DNA from: CAZWXH01 sp964637725
GTDB taxonomy: Bacteria > Bacillota_I > Bacilli_A > Erysipelotrichales > Coprobacillaceae
NCBI GenBank assembly: GCA_964637725.1
Contig: CAZWXH010000101.1
Span: 1-6,535 of the forward strand
Direction of reading: 5' to 3'
DNA length: 6,535 bases
The first letter of the stretch is position 1, and each line of letters starts with the position of its first letter. Under the pieces are notes generated by a model that had not been told where the DNA came from, searched no databases, and worked only from the letters and a program-made list of their open reading frames with translations. Made by a program: the position numbers and the translations under genes. This document shows, one piece after another, positions 5,471 through 6,535 of this stretch.

Positions 5471-6481
5471 CTATTTCAAAAATGTTTGATAATCTTGATA
5501 GTTTTTTTCAAGTAATTCTGGTGTATTTAAGCCATAAGGACACTGACTCATACATAAACCACAATGTGTGCATTTCTCAACTTTCTTCATCTCTGCTTGC
5601 CAATGTTCATTTAGCCAACCTTCACTAGGTGCTCTTCTTAACATTAAAGATATTCTCGCACATTGGTTAATGATAATACCTTGAGGACAAGGCATACAGT
5701 ATCCACACCCTCGACAGAAATTACCAGCAAGTTCTTTTTTATCTTTCTCAATAATATCTTTAATTTCATCAGTTAATTGTGGAGGATTATCTTGGTATGA
5801 TATAAATTCATCTAGTTCACTTTCCTTTTGAATTCCCCATATTGGCAAAGCATTATCATATTGTCCAATATATGCATAAGCAGCATCCGAACGTGTAATT
5901 AATCCACCAGACAATGCTTTCATACAAATAAATCCTACATTATGTTGTTTACATAAGTGAACAAGTTCTTCTTCTTTTTCGCTAGCAAGATAACTAAAAG
6001 GGAATTGTAAAGTATCATAGAGTTCTGATTCAATCGCTTCTTGAGCAACTTTCCAGCCATGATTTGTTAAACCTATGTGACGAATCTTTCCTTGTGCTTT
6101 TGCCTCCAACATCGCTTCATATAAACCACTACCATCATTAGGCTTTGGACAAAAAGAAGGGTTGTGAAACTGATAGATATCAATATAATCAGTCTTTAAA
6201 GACTTCAAGCTTTCTTCTAAATCACTCCAAAAACCTTCAATAGTTGTGGCCATTGTCTTGGTCGCAATAAAAATATCTTTTCTAACATCACTAAGTGCCA
6301 GACCAATTTTCTCTTCACTGTCGCTATACGCTCTTGCTGAATCAAAAAAACGAATTCCATGATCATAAGCTTTTCTTAATATAATTGTCGCTTGCTTTTT
6401 ATCAACTCTCTGTACAGGTAATGCTCCAAAAGCATTCTTAGGAACAGTTATTCCTGTTCTTCCTAATGTTATCATTTCCAT
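5471..6481 (-). CDS. Aldo/keto reductase with C-terminal [4Fe-4S] ferredoxin domain
   Basis: This 336-residue protein opens with MEMITLGRTGITV, typical of AKRs, and has the full catalytic tetrad: Asp47 and Tyr52 (FFDSARAYSDSE), Lys75 (FIATK) and His106 (DIYQFHNP). After the barrel (about 1-250), CRGCGYCMPCP (Cys256, 259, 262, 265) and CTHCGLCMSQCP (Cys304, 307, 310, 314) can bind two [4Fe-4S] clusters. It is probably a cytoplasmic oxidoreductase that couples carbonyl or related chemistry to low-potential electrons. The barrel is shorter than in its neighbour. It is the first gene of a two-gene operon and is co-translated with the altered-site paralogue. ATG 6481 is preferred, with GGAG (6492-6495) 10 nt upstream. 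Met3 would put that site 16 nt away. A MerR-type promoter lies just upstream, its -35 cut by the window edge. Confidence 0.93.
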   Translation of the reverse strand: MEMITLGRTGITVPKNAFGALPVQRVDKKQATIILRKAYDHGIRFFDSARAYSDSEEKIGLALSDVRKDIFIATKTMATTIEGFWSDLEESLKSLKTDYIDIYQFHNPSFCPKPNDGSGLYEAMLEAKAQGKIRHIGLTNHGWKVAQEAIESELYDTLQFPFSYLASEKEEELVHLCKQHNVGFICMKALSGGLITRSDAAYAYIGQYDNALPIWGIQKESELDEFISYQDNPPQLTDEIKDIIEKDKKELAGNFCRGCGYCMPCPQGIIINQCARISLMLRRAPSEGWLNEHWQAEMKKVEKCTHCGLCMSQCPYGLNTPELLEKNYQDYQTFLK

Positions 6482-6507
6482 TATATAACATCTCCATTCT
6501 TATCTCT

Positions 6508-6535
6508 ATCATAACACCTAAAGTGAACTATAAGT
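6508..6535 (-). promoter_or_regulatory. MerR/AdhR-type promoter of the Fe-S reductase operon (cut by window edge)
   Basis: On the minus strand TATGAT (6513-6508) is preceded by a 19-bp spacer and then ACT (6535-6533), which would be the last three bases of TTGACT if TTG follows outside the window. The operator core reads CTTATAG-TTCA-CTTTAGG, 12 of 14 matches to CTTAAAG-N4-CTTTAAG. Transcription should start near 6501, about 20 nt before the ATG. The call rests on the other two sites for the missing half of the -35. Confidence 0.72.

Noticed and set aside
5422..5628. 68-codon plus-strand frame across the junction of the two Fe-S reductases
   Set aside because: It is antisense to conserved cysteine-motif and start regions of real genes, so it is a shadow frame.
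1..6535. CRISPR array, insertion sequence, tRNA/rRNA or phage genes
   Set aside because: No regularly spaced repeats, transposase or integrase motifs, cloverleaf-like sequence or phage-type proteins are visible on either strand.

Overview
The DNA is AT-rich and tightly packed. Shine-Dalgarno sequences are strong (AGGAGG/AAGGAG) and terminators are short A/T-rich hairpins with U-tracts. All large genes lie on the minus strand. Together with the families present (PucR regulator, ECF vitamin transporter S component, ferredoxin-tailed aldo/keto reductases) this points to a low-GC Gram-positive anaerobe, such as a member of the Erysipelotrichia or Clostridia. I cannot name a species.

Minus-strand transcription runs from right to left in four units. 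(1) Bases 6535 to 4288 carry an operon of two aldo/keto reductases (AKRs), each fused to a C-terminal domain with two [4Fe-4S] clusters (5471-6481 and 4313-5461), closed by a hairpin terminator. (2) Bases 4277 to 3259 carry a single classical AKR (3259-4224). (3) Bases 3243 to 2545 carry an ECF transporter S component (2581-3132), ending at a bidirectional terminator. (4) Bases about 2299 to 144 carry a PucR-family regulator, a LURP-one-related protein and a cytidine deaminase-like enzyme, ending at a terminator. Between units 3 and 4 a previously uncalled 44-codon plus-strand ORF (2405-2539) has its own Shine-Dalgarno sequence and shares the bidirectional terminator.

The main finding is regulatory. 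Units 1, 2 and 3 each begin with a promoter whose -35 and -10 boxes are 19 bp apart (for unit 1 the -35 is cut by the window edge), and each spacer carries a dyad close to CTTAAAG-N4-CTTTAAG. A 19-bp spacer with an internal dyad is the hallmark of MerR-family activation, and this dyad matches, as I recall it, the operator of Bacillus AdhR, a carbonyl-electrophile-responsive MerR/NmlR-type regulator. The three AKRs and the ECF S component therefore look like one electrophile-responsive regulon whose regulator is outside the window.

The second observation is that the 4313-5461 AKR has lost two of its four catalytic residues (Tyr to Asn, Lys to His) while keeping both Fe-S cluster motifs. Third, the pucR promoter carries a perfect 8-3-8 palindrome, ATTGTGCT-CAA-AGCACAAT, a candidate operator placed between pucR and the divergent small ORF. 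Fourth, the deaminase keeps its zinc site but lacks two of the three nucleoside-contact residues of typical cytidine deaminases, so its substrate may not be cytidine.
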